Positions 1 to 6,105 of a stretch of DNA of 6,105 nt are shown here, piece by piece. The position numbers were made by a program, and so were the translations under genes. Under the pieces are notes generated by a model that searched no databases, was not told where the DNA came from, and was given only the letters and a program-made list of their open reading frames with translations. The DNA is taken from NCBI GenBank assembly GCA_947497675.1, contig CANMHY010000056.1:1-6105 (forward strand), given 5' to 3'. This stretch comes from Alphaproteobacteria bacterium. GTDB taxonomy: Bacteria > Pseudomonadota > Alphaproteobacteria > 16-39-46. Positions within the stretch are counted from its first letter, which is position 1. Every line of letters starts with the position of its first letter.

Positions 1-206
1 TAGATATTTTGCTCCCTCAATATATCAAAAAAGATAAGAAATATCCAATGTTTTCAACGAAAAATAGGTATTTTTAAAAAAAATGGAGGCGTAAATTTAT
101 AGGATTATAACTTTTTTAGACCTTATTTCTTCAGTCATGCAAAGCTCTCACTTTATAAAAAAAATTGTCTTAAAAAAGAAATTACTCCACTTTTTCTCGA
201 ATAGTC

Positions 207-235
207 TTGCCTTTTTGATGTAGATTGCCTAAAAA
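207..235 (+). promoter_or_regulatory. Candidate sigma-70-type promoter for the dusB operon
   Basis: TTGCCT (207-212) matches the -35 consensus at four of six positions. TAAAAA (230-235) matches the -10 consensus at four of six, and the spacer is exactly 17 bp. Transcription would start near 242, leaving a leader of about 30 nt before the GTG start of dusB. In AT-rich DNA such matches arise easily, so this is only a candidate. The same TTGCCT hexamer recurs at 225-230, and the -10 box lies inside the inverted repeat at 226-242. Confidence 0.35.
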
Positions 236-242
236 TTAGGCA
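226..242. repeat. Perfect 7-bp inverted repeat, possible operator
   Basis: TGCCTAA and TTAGGCA are exact reverse complements separated by three A residues. The palindrome covers the candidate -10 box and the predicted transcription start of the dusB operon, where a repressor or autoregulator could bind. It is not followed by a T run, so it is not an intrinsic terminator. A role as an operator is inference from position and symmetry only. Confidence 0.4.
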
Positions 243-273
243 CCTTCCGGATAAAATATGTGAAAGTTTTTCA

Positions 274-1290
274 GTGGCTCCTTTAAAAATTGGCAATATC
301 TCTCTTGATTCACGTGTGATTTTAGCTCCTATGTCTGGCGTTACAGATTTGCCGTTTCGAAATCTTGTTAAAAAATTTGGTGCAGGACTCGTCATTTCTG
401 AAATGATTGCGAGTGAGGCCATGATCAGAGAAACAAGACAATCTCTCAAAAAATGTGCGCATCGCATTGAAGAATTTCCGATGGCTGTTCAACTTGCAGG
501 GTGTGATCCCTATGTTATGGCAGAGGCTGCACGTCTTAATGTTGATAGAGGTGCTCAAATTATTGATATTAATATGGGGTGTCCTGTTAAAAAAGTCGTT
601 AATGGACATGCTGGATCTGCTCTTATGAGAGATGAATATAAAGCCTCTAAGATAATGGAAGCCACTGTTAATGCCATTAAAATTCCTGTTACTTTAAAAA
701 TGAGAATGGGCTGGGACGATAACTCCCTAAATGCAGCAAAACTTGCTAAAATTGCTGAAGAATGTGGCATACAAATGGTGACTATTCATGGGAGAACACG
801 CTGTCAACTCTATAATGGCAGCGCCAACTGGCCTTTCATTAAGACGGTTAAAGAAGCTGTTAAAATTCCAGTCGTTGGGAATGGTGACGTAAAAACGGTT
901 GAAGATGCGCGTTCTTTACTCGAGGCCTCTGGGGCTGATGCTGTTATGATAGGGCGCGGAACTTATGGAAAGCCTTGGTTTATAAATCAAGTGGATACTT
1001 TTTTAAAGACGGGAAAGAAATTGGAAGATCCTTCTTTAAAAGATCAAAAAGACATTATTCTTGAGCATCTTGAACAAACACTCGCTCATTACGGCCCCGA
1101 AACAGGGATTCTCCTAATGCGAAAACATTTGGGATGGTATAGCAAAGGACTTCCAAATTCGACAGAATTTCGGGTTAAGATTAATGCTTCTCAAACGCTT
1201 CAAGAAGTTTTAAAATATTTAAATCAATACTATACATCAATTGAAATAGACGCTAATTTTTCTCTTCAAAATAAGGAAATTATTATTTAG
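274..1290 (+). CDS. dusB: tRNA-dihydrouridine synthase DusB (NifR3 family)
   Basis: This 338-residue cytoplasmic flavoenzyme reduces uridine to dihydrouridine in the D-loop of tRNA, using FMN and NADPH. In E. coli DusB acts at position 17. Family motifs run in order along a TIM barrel: an N-terminal LAPMSGVTDLPFR segment (residues 18-29), INMGCP (99-104) with the likely catalytic Cys103, TIHGRTR (170-176), NGD (203-205) and the phosphate-binding GADAVMIGRG (220-229). A helical tRNA-binding domain follows, with RKHLGWY at 283-289. E. coli DusB is about 320 residues, so this one is full length with a slightly longer C-terminal tail. The start is GTG at 274: it is the only standard start codon after the in-frame stop at 202-204, and a weak GAAAG (262-266) lies 7 nt upstream. 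As in other alphaproteobacteria it heads the ntr operon, and the next gene begins 2 nt after its stop. Function is well supported by motifs; the exact uridine modified is inferred from the family. Confidence 0.96.
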   Translation: MAPLKIGNISLDSRVILAPMSGVTDLPFRNLVKKFGAGLVISEMIASEAMIRETRQSLKKCAHRIEEFPMAVQLAGCDPYVMAEAARLNVDRGAQIIDINMGCPVKKVVNGHAGSALMRDEYKASKIMEATVNAIKIPVTLKMRMGWDDNSLNAAKLAKIAEECGIQMVTIHGRTRCQLYNGSANWPFIKTVKEAVKIPVVGNGDVKTVEDARSLLEASGADAVMIGRGTYGKPWFINQVDTFLKTGKKLEDPSLKDQKDIILEHLEQTLAHYGPETGILLMRKHLGWYSKGLPNSTEFRVKINASQTLQEVLKYLNQYYTSIEIDANFSLQNKEIII

Positions 1291-1292
1291 AA

Positions 1293-1604
1293 ATGACACC
1301 TAAAGACATCCACACACCCTTTTCCGCTCTTGAGAAAAAAGAAAATCCATCTGTATTTGGTTCTGATAATCTGTCAGATTTCATTGTACACTATTGTGAT
1401 TCTTATTTAAAAAATAACGATACTCTTTCAAATAAAGGAGGGTTATATCCTCTTTTAATATCAGAAATTGATCGTTCTTTATTTCGATCAATTCTGAATC
1501 ATACCAAAGGAAATCAATCTCAAACCGCTGACATTTTAGGAATTAATCGAAATACATTGCGTAAAAAGCTTAGAACTCTCGGATTTAACCATGAGAAAAA
1601 ATAA
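1293..1604 (+). CDS. Small stand-alone Fis/NtrC C-terminal-type DNA-binding protein
   Basis: This 103-residue protein has a single recognisable domain, the Fis-type helix-turn-helix. A variable, charged N-terminus (1-26) leads into a helical segment (27-40), a Gly-Gly linker (49-50), a dimerisation-like stretch beginning LYPLLISEID (51-60) and the HTH from GNQSQTADILG (73-83) through INRNTLRKKLRTLGF (84-98). The last 50 or so residues align without gaps to both E. coli Fis and the C-terminus of alphaproteobacterial NtrC. The GLY start of the domain and NRNTLRKK resemble NtrC slightly more. No receiver or AAA+ domain precedes it, and dusB ends 2 nt upstream, so no ntrB or ntrC remnant is hidden there. 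ATG 1293 is the only start after an in-frame TAA at 1272-1274; AAGGA (1273-1277) is a rather distant ribosome site. The last 14 nt overlap ntrY. It probably binds DNA as a dimer, as a Fis-like architectural protein or a relic regulator of ntr genes. Which of the two cannot be told from sequence. Confidence 0.88.
   Translation: MTPKDIHTPFSALEKKENPSVFGSDNLSDFIVHYCDSYLKNNDTLSNKGGLYPLLISEIDRSLFRSILNHTKGNQSQTADILGINRNTLRKKLRTLGFNHEKK
1433..1457 (+). other. Hairpin with embedded Shine-Dalgarno-like sequence inside the Fis-like gene
   Basis: Bases 1433-1441 pair with 1449-1457 in a 9-bp stem with one G-U pair, around a 7-nt loop. The left arm contains AAAGGAGG, a near-perfect Shine-Dalgarno sequence. 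It encodes the linker just before the conserved DNA-binding domain, and no ATG, GTG or TTG follows at normal spacing. It might slow ribosomes between the two parts of the protein, or it may be a by-product of Lys-Gly-Gly codons. The structure is seen; any role is inference. Confidence 0.3.
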
Positions 1605-3879
1605 ATCTCTTAAAAAACGATCTTGGCGTTTTTTTATAAAAAAAATTGTGCGTACATTTTTTTTTCCAAGGTTACTCAAAGGCTTTTCACGCGATCGTCT
1701 CATTGCTTTTACGCTCGGAATTGGCGTTTTTGCGCTCGGTATTATAACATTTACAGCACTTCGAGATCCCGAATTCCTGACGTTAAACGTCCAACATGTG
1801 TTTGCACTTCTCTTAGCTGATTTTATTTTTCTAGCCCTTATTGTTCTTGTGATTGCACGAAGACTCACTATTTTATGGGCAGAGCATAAAAAAGGGCTCG
1901 CTGGATCCCACTTACACGTAAGGCTTGTTTTTCTATTTGGCCTGATTTCTGCTATTCCTGCTATTTTGGTTGCAATATTTTCAGGTCTGTTTTTCCATTA
2001 TGGAATTGAATCATGGTTTAGTACACATGTTAAGACTGCCTTAGATGATTCTTCTGCTGTGGCTCAAGCGTACTTAAAGGAACATCAAAGGTCCATTGCA
2101 ACAGATGCCTCTCTTATGGCCAGAGATGTAAGCCACCACCTTACAGACCTCCTTAACGATTCTAAAAAATTTAATGATTATCTTTCGTTCATGAGTACAA
2201 TCCGCTCTATACGGGAAGCCGTTGTTTTTGATGAGGCTCATAACGTTCTTGCACGATCAAATTTTAGCTTTTCCTTAGAGTTTGAACCCGTTTCTCAGAA
2301 TGCTGTCGATCAAGCAAAGAGGGGAGAGGTCTCTATTTTAACGGGAGAACACGGAGATCGCGTACGGGCCATTATACAAATAGATTCTCTCAATCCAACT
2401 TTAGGACCCTTGTACTTATATGTTGGACGCATGGTAGATCCGCATGTTCTCGGAAAAGTCAGCCAAGCAGAAGGCGCTATCTCTGAGTATAAAGCGCTCG
2501 AACAAAATCAATCTAATTTTCAGATCACATTTTTTTTAATTTTTGCTGCAGTTGCTCTTCTTCTTTTATTAATGGCAATTTGGGTTGGACTTCTTGTTGC
2601 AACTCAAATTGTACGTCCTATCAGTTATTTAATAGATGCTTCACGTCAAGTTGGATCCGGAAACTTAAGTTTTAGGATCCAAGAAAAACGAGGGCTTTCT
2701 AAAGAAGGGGAAATTTCAACGCTTATCCAAACTTTTAACATTATGACCTCAAAACTCGAACTACAACAATTAGAACTTAAAGAGGCCTCCCAGCAAATTG
2801 AACTTCGAAGACAGTTTACGGAGTCTGTTCTATCGAACGTTTCCGCCGGTATTATTGGGCTTGATTCAAAAACTAAAATTAATCTAGCCAATAGATCTGC
2901 GTCTCTTCTTTTGGGCGTTAATTTAGAAGATCAAATAAGTCAGCCTATCTTAAGTATTTTTCCTGAAGTTTCCAATCTTCTTGAAAAAACACTTATGTCG
3001 ACAAATCATCAAATTATGGAGTCACAAGTTCATATGAATCGAGGAGGGCATACACGAACCTTTCTCGTTCGAATTTCATTTCAAAATACTGAGCGTGAAA
3101 AAAACAAAGGTTTCGTCTTAACCTTTGATGACTTAACAGAACAACTTTCTGATCAACGTAAAGCTGCCTGGTCAGATGTTGCACGGCGTATTGCCCATGA
3201 AATCAAAAATCCATTGACACCTATTCAACTCTCTGCAGAGCGATTAAGACGAAAATATGCCCCTCAAATTACAACTGATTCAGAGAGTTTTCTGAGATGT
3301 GTTGACACAATCATGCGCCAAGTTGAGACAATAGGGTCGTTGGTTTCCGAATTTTCAGCCTTTGCACGCATGCCAGCTCCCATTATGAAACAAGAAAATT
3401 TTTCAGACATTTGTCATCAAGCACTTATTCTTCAACAAAATGCCCATCCTCAAATTACGTACAAACTTAACCTCCCTAAAAAGCCTTTGTTTTTGGAGTG
3501 CGATGCAAGGCAACTCATGCAAACATTAACAAATTTACTTAAAAATGCTGCAGAGTCTATTGACGAAAAAGCATTAACACTTCAAACTGAACCCTCTTTG
3601 AAAGAAAAGGACTCTCATGAGGCGGAACAAATTACGCTCCATCTTTCTCAAGAGGAGGGGGGCATTCAGCTGGATATTATCGATACAGGCGCAGGACTCC
3701 CAAAGGCAGGACGCGAAAGATTAACGGAACCCTATTATACAACAAGAACTCAAGGAACAGGTCTAGGACTTGCTATTGTTAAAAAGATTATGCAAGATCA
3801 TCGAGGTGTTCTAGAGTTAAAAGATAGAGAAGATAGACTTGGTGCTCATGTGAGATTGTTGTTTTTTCCTCATACATAA
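1591..3879 (+). CDS. ntrY: Sensor histidine kinase NtrY
   Basis: This 762-residue inner-membrane kinase phosphorylates NtrX. In studied alphaproteobacteria the pair links nitrogen, redox or respiratory state and envelope functions to transcription. A basic N-terminus is followed by hydrophobic segments near residues 37-57, 69-90 and 111-134, then an extracytoplasmic sensor region (about 135-312) and a fourth segment (313-338). Next come a HAMP domain (about 338-392) and a PAS domain (about 407-515). The dimerisation/phosphotransfer domain has the H-box RRIAHEIKNPLTP with His536. The ATPase domain shows the N-box TNLLKNAAES (Asn652), G1 box DTGAGLP (698-704), EPYYTTR (713-719) and G2 box GTGLGLA (722-728). 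All key residues are present and length is normal for the family. ATG 1591 is chosen because the next Met is at residue 177, beyond three membrane segments. The start lies inside the end of the Fis-like gene, so translation is probably coupled. The first 25 codons contain T7, A8 and T9 runs. The signal sensed cannot be read from the sequence. Confidence 0.96.
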   Translation: MRKNKSLKKRSWRFFIKKIVRTFFFPRLLKGFSRDRLIAFTLGIGVFALGIITFTALRDPEFLTLNVQHVFALLLADFIFLALIVLVIARRLTILWAEHKKGLAGSHLHVRLVFLFGLISAIPAILVAIFSGLFFHYGIESWFSTHVKTALDDSSAVAQAYLKEHQRSIATDASLMARDVSHHLTDLLNDSKKFNDYLSFMSTIRSIREAVVFDEAHNVLARSNFSFSLEFEPVSQNAVDQAKRGEVSILTGEHGDRVRAIIQIDSLNPTLGPLYLYVGRMVDPHVLGKVSQAEGAISEYKALEQNQSNFQITFFLIFAAVALLLLLMAIWVGLLVATQIVRPISYLIDASRQVGSGNLSFRIQEKRGLSKEGEISTLIQTFNIMTSKLELQQLELKEASQQIELRRQFTESVLSNVSAGIIGLDSKTKINLANRSASLLLGVNLEDQISQPILSIFPEVSNLLEKTLMSTNHQIMESQVHMNRGGHTRTFLVRISFQNTEREKNKGFVLTFDDLTEQLSDQRKAAWSDVARRIAHEIKNPLTPIQLSAERLRRKYAPQITTDSESFLRCVDTIMRQVETIGSLVSEFSAFARMPAPIMKQENFSDICHQALILQQNAHPQITYKLNLPKKPLFLECDARQLMQTLTNLLKNAAESIDEKALTLQTEPSLKEKDSHEAEQITLHLSQEEGGIQLDIIDTGAGLPKAGRERLTEPYYTTRTQGTGLGLAIVKKIMQDHRGVLELKDREDRLGAHVRLLFFPHT

Positions 3880-3896
3880 TTTAGGTATAAAAAGCT

Positions 3897-5291
3897 ATGG
3901 CATACGAAATTCTTGTTGTTGATGACGAAGCCGATATCCGTAATCTTATATCAGATATTCTTCAGGATGAAGGCTATGTTGTCCATTTGGCTTCCAATGG
4001 CGCAAATGCAATTGAAATTGTTAAATCACGCCGACCAAATCTTGTTTTTTTAGATATTTGGCTTAATGATAGCCGATTTGATGGGATTGAACTTTTAGAC
4101 GTGATTAAAAAAGATCACCCCTTTGTCCCCGTTATTATGATTAGTGGCCATGGAACGATTGAAACAGCTGTGAACACCTTAAAAAAAGGTGCTTATGACT
4201 TTATTGAAAAACCTTTTACAGTTGAACGCCTTCTACTTTCTGTAAAAAAAGCACTGGAAGCGGCAGATTTAAAACGTGAAAATGACGCTCTAAAACGCCG
4301 AATTTTTGATTCAGAGGACTTTATTGGAAATTCTGCTGCTGCCCAACACATAAGATCAACAATTACAAAAGTTGCTCAAACAAACAGTCGTGTCATGATT
4401 AAAGGTCCTATTGGATCTGGGCAAGAATTTGTTGCACGTTTAATTCATAGTCAATCCCGTCGGGCTGAGGGACCTTTTGTTGTTTTCGATTGTAGAGGAC
4501 ATTCAGCAGAGTCTTTTGAGGAAGCTCTTTTAGGGCGAGAAGGGGACAAAACAACCCCTCTCGTTCCATCAACTGTCGGCGTGCTTGAAGAAGCCCATAA
4601 TGGAACGCTCTATTTAGACCATGTCTCATTTATGCCTGTTGATGCTCAGTCTAAATTTGTACGTATTCTCCATGATTTAAACTTTGAACGTTTAGGGGGA
4701 ACAAAAAAAATCCGTGCAGATGTCAGAATTTTAAGTTCAACCACTGAAAATCTTGAAGAACTTGTCAAGCTTGGAAAATTTAGAGAGGATCTCTTTTATC
4801 GGCTTAATGTTGTTAACATTACACTTCCGCCCCTTTCCGAAAGACAGGAAGATATTTTATTGCTCATGAATTATTTTCTAAAAAAAGCAAATCCCCAAGC
4901 CTTGAATTTGCCCATTCGATCCTTTACCGAAGAGGCAAAAACAAAGCTTACAAATTATGCTTGGCCAGGAAACGTTCGTCAGATACGGAATGTCGCTGAA
5001 TGGATTACAATTGTAAGTGCAGATAAAAAGGAAGAATTTTTGGGGGAAGATGTTCTTCCTCCTGAAATAATCTCCGGATCTCCTTCGATTTTAGCGCTTG
5101 ATGGCGGAGAAGAGCTTTTAAAACTTTCTTTGCGAGAAGCAAGAGAAATTTTTGAGCGCCAATATTTAGCTTCTCAAATAATCCGTTTTGGGGGCAATAT
5201 TTCGAAAACTTCTGATTTTGTAGGGATGGAACGCTCTGCATTGCATCGAAAATTGCGCTCACTCGGACTTGGAAATCAACATGTTTCCTAA
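3897..5291 (+). CDS. ntrX: Response regulator NtrX with degenerate AAA+ ATPase site
   Basis: This 464-residue cytoplasmic partner of NtrY has the NtrC-like layout. The receiver domain (1-122) has the acidic pocket DDE at 9-11, phospho-acceptor Asp53 in FLDIWL, Ser83 in MISGHG and Lys105 in EKPF. The AAA+ domain (about 142-370) and a Fis-type HTH (about 411-457, with FGGNISKTSDFVGMERSALHRKL) follow. The FLDIWL and VGMERSALHRKL segments are characteristic of NtrX rather than NtrC. In the AAA+ domain the Walker A loop reads GPIGSGQE (170-177), with Gln176 where lysine is expected. Walker B reads LYLDHV (238-243), with His242 in place of glutamate. The GAFTGA loop that contacts sigma-54 is missing, as is usual in alphaproteobacterial NtrX. 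The arginine-finger region FREDLFYRL (295-303) and WPGNVRQ (356-362) remain. It should still be phosphorylated and bind DNA but probably does not hydrolyse ATP. ATG 3897 lies 17 nt after ntrY, with a weak TTAGGT (3881-3886) upstream. Confidence 0.95.
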   Translation: MAYEILVVDDEADIRNLISDILQDEGYVVHLASNGANAIEIVKSRRPNLVFLDIWLNDSRFDGIELLDVIKKDHPFVPVIMISGHGTIETAVNTLKKGAYDFIEKPFTVERLLLSVKKALEAADLKRENDALKRRIFDSEDFIGNSAAAQHIRSTITKVAQTNSRVMIKGPIGSGQEFVARLIHSQSRRAEGPFVVFDCRGHSAESFEEALLGREGDKTTPLVPSTVGVLEEAHNGTLYLDHVSFMPVDAQSKFVRILHDLNFERLGGTKKIRADVRILSSTTENLEELVKLGKFREDLFYRLNVVNITLPPLSERQEDILLLMNYFLKKANPQALNLPIRSFTEEAKTKLTNYAWPGNVRQIRNVAEWITIVSADKKEEFLGEDVLPPEIISGSPSILALDGGEELLKLSLREAREIFERQYLASQIIRFGGNISKTSDFVGMERSALHRKLRSLGLGNQHVS

Positions 5292-5312
5292 GGACCTCTC
5301 AAAAAAATACGT

Positions 5313-5317
5313 AAAGG
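5313..5317 (+). promoter_or_regulatory. Ribosome binding site setting the trkA GTG start
   Basis: AAAGG lies 6 nt before the GTG at 5324. It selects this GTG over the overlapping GTG at 5322, which is followed immediately by TGA. The resulting protein begins MKVIICGAG, exactly where RCK-domain proteins begin. Confidence 0.7.
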
Positions 5318-5323
5318 CATAGT

Positions 5324-6105
5324 GTGAAAGTAATTATTTGTGGAGCGGGCGTCATTGGGTCGGGAATTGCAAAGTACCTTGCACGTGAAAAAACGGATGT
5401 CACCATTATTGATGCCTCAGAGGATCTTTTATGTGATATTTCAGATTCTTTAGATATTCAAACGCTTCATGGATCTTCCACACATCCAGATGTTCTTGAA
5501 AAGGCAGGGGCCGGAGATGCTCAACTTATTATTGCCGTTACAAATCAAGATGAAACAAACATTTTAACCTGTCAAATTGCCCATACTTTATTTAAAGTTC
5601 CTTTAAAAATCGCATATCTTAAGGAAGCTGTCTATTTTGATTCCAAGTGGAATATTTTTGGTCCAGACCGTATTCCCATTGATATTTTAATTTCCCCTGA
5701 ACGTGAAATAGCACGGACGATTGCTCAAACTATTGGTGTTCAAGGTGTCTTTGACTTAATTCCTCTCGCTGAAAGACAAATTAACGTTGTTGGTGTAAGA
5801 TGCGGACTTCAATGTCCAGTAGCCTACACCCCTTTGCGTCAGCTCAGCAATCTATTTCCCGAGTTAGAAATCACGATTCTTGCCATTTTACGAGAAGATC
5901 AGCTCCTCATCCCTAAGCCAGAAGATGAAATGCTCCCAGGGGACGACGTTTATTTTATTGCCAATCAGGCTCATGTTATGAGAGCGATGCAAGCTTTTGG
6001 ACATGATCAAAAAATAGCTCGAAATGTTTTAATTCTGGGGGCCGGAAAAATAGGATTAAAGCTTGCTCAAGAACTTGAAGAAAGCTCTCCTGATACGACA
6101 ATTAA
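5324..6105 (+). CDS. trkA: Trk potassium uptake regulatory subunit TrkA, 5' part only
   Basis: The frame is open from GTG 5324 to the window edge: 260 codons and two bases. TrkA is usually about 455-460 residues, so slightly more than half is visible. TrkA is the peripheral cytoplasmic subunit that binds NAD(H) and gates the TrkH/TrkG potassium channel. The first RCK_N Rossmann domain starts at once, with GAGVIG (7-12) and Asp30 at the end of the second strand (TIID), the usual ribose-binding acid. A TrkA_C domain follows (about residues 145-225, through VYFIANQ). A second Rossmann domain begins at NVLILGAGKIG. This duplicated RCK layout identifies TrkA rather than a single-domain KtrA-type protein. 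It lies 32 nt after ntrX on the same strand, the conserved place for trkA in alphaproteobacterial ntr operons, so co-transcription is likely. No transporter gene is visible here; hfq would be a common next neighbour but lies outside the window. Confidence 0.93.
   Translation, partial: MKVIICGAGVIGSGIAKYLAREKTDVTIIDASEDLLCDISDSLDIQTLHGSSTHPDVLEKAGAGDAQLIIAVTNQDETNILTCQIAHTLFKVPLKIAYLKEAVYFDSKWNIFGPDRIPIDILISPEREIARTIAQTIGVQGVFDLIPLAERQINVVGVRCGLQCPVAYTPLRQLSNLFPELEITILAILREDQLLIPKPEDEMLPGDDVYFIANQAHVMRAMQAFGHDQKIARNVLILGAGKIGLKLAQELEESSPDTTI

Larger units (their letters stand above)
1..273. other. AT-rich intergenic leader upstream of dusB
   Basis: No convincing gene is seen on either strand. 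A short frame open from the left edge (3-77, + strand, 24 codons before a TAA) could be the tail of an upstream gene but resembles nothing I recognise. The ATGs at 83 and 258 are followed almost at once by stop codons. The stretch is dominated by A and T runs. Towards its 3' end it contains a candidate promoter and a perfect inverted repeat, listed separately. An A/T-only inverted repeat (60-75) and another at 97-110 followed by a T run are too weak to call terminators. Confidence 0.6.
274..6105 (+). other. Probable single operon dusB - fis-like - ntrY - ntrX - trkA
   Basis: All five genes share one strand with gaps of 2, -14, 17 and 32 nt, and no terminator-like hairpin with a T run is seen between them. 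The order matches the alphaproteobacterial nifR3-ntrBC-ntrYX-trkA locus except that ntrBC is replaced by the Fis-like gene. Co-transcription is inferred from spacing; internal promoters cannot be excluded. Confidence 0.75.

Noticed and set aside
60..75. Inverted repeat AAAAATA-GG-TATTTTT
   Set aside because: A/T-only arms with a 2-nt loop are expected by chance in this composition and would not form a stable terminator.
3..77. Frame open from the left edge for 24 codons on the plus strand
   Set aside because: Could be the tail of an upstream gene, but it is too short, Lys/Tyr-rich and unrecognisable to support a call.
97..117. TTATA-GGAT-TATAA followed by a T run, resembling an intrinsic terminator
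   Set aside because: A five-pair A/T stem is far too weak; no G/C pairs support it.
153..467. 104-codon minus-strand ORF across the dusB start
   Set aside because: It overlaps the well-supported dusB in antisense, shows no recognisable motif and has no ribosome site; it is a shadow of dusB codons and AT-rich leader.
1293..1604. Possibility that the small gene is a frameshifted or truncated ntrC pseudogene
   Set aside because: The dusB stop is 2 nt upstream, so no receiver or AAA+ remnant exists; the ORF has its own ATG, an intact domain and a normal stop overlapping ntrY.
1623..1820. 65-codon plus-strand ORF inside ntrY in another frame
   Set aside because: Overlaps the strongly supported NtrY membrane region and has no homologous-looking motif; it exists because of the homopolymer-rich sequence.
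4408..4629. Minus-strand ORF opposite the NtrX AAA+ domain
   Set aside because: Antisense shadow of a clearly coding region without motifs or start signals.

Overview
This is an AT-rich chromosomal window with a compact, single-strand operon of alphaproteobacterial type. The order is dusB (nifR3), a small stand-alone Fis/NtrC-type DNA-binding protein, ntrY, ntrX, and the first part of trkA, which runs off the right edge. The usual alphaproteobacterial order is dusB-ntrB-ntrC-ntrY-ntrX-trkA(-hfq). Here ntrB and the first two domains of ntrC are absent, and a 103-residue protein sits in their place. The AT-rich composition, long A and T runs and the missing ntrBC suggest a host-associated, reduced alphaproteobacterium (Holosporales- or Rickettsiales-like). 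That placement is inference; no taxonomic marker gene is present.

Layout: 1-273 is an AT-rich leader with no convincing gene. It holds a candidate promoter (207-235) overlapping a perfect 7-bp inverted repeat (226-242). dusB (274-1290, GTG start) encodes a tRNA-dihydrouridine synthase. The Fis-like gene (1293-1604) starts 2 nt after dusB and overlaps ntrY by 14 nt. ntrY (1591-3879) is a membrane sensor kinase with intact catalytic motifs. ntrX (3897-5291) follows after 17 nt and is its response regulator. trkA (5324-6105, partial) encodes an NAD-binding RCK subunit of a potassium transporter.

Working together: NtrY should sense a signal at the membrane or through its PAS domain and phosphorylate NtrX on Asp53. 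NtrX then acts through its Fis-type DNA-binding domain. TrkA and DusB are conserved passengers of the locus.

Two features stand out. First, the stand-alone C-terminal-NtrC/Fis protein beside dusB reproduces, inside an alphaproteobacterial ntr operon, the dusB-fis arrangement of gammaproteobacteria. Second, NtrX has lost the Walker A lysine (Gln176) and the Walker B glutamate (His242) of its AAA+ domain, and also has no GAFTGA sigma-54 loop. Its receiver and DNA-binding domains look intact. Together these suggest a regulatory locus stripped of sigma-54-type activator ATPase function.
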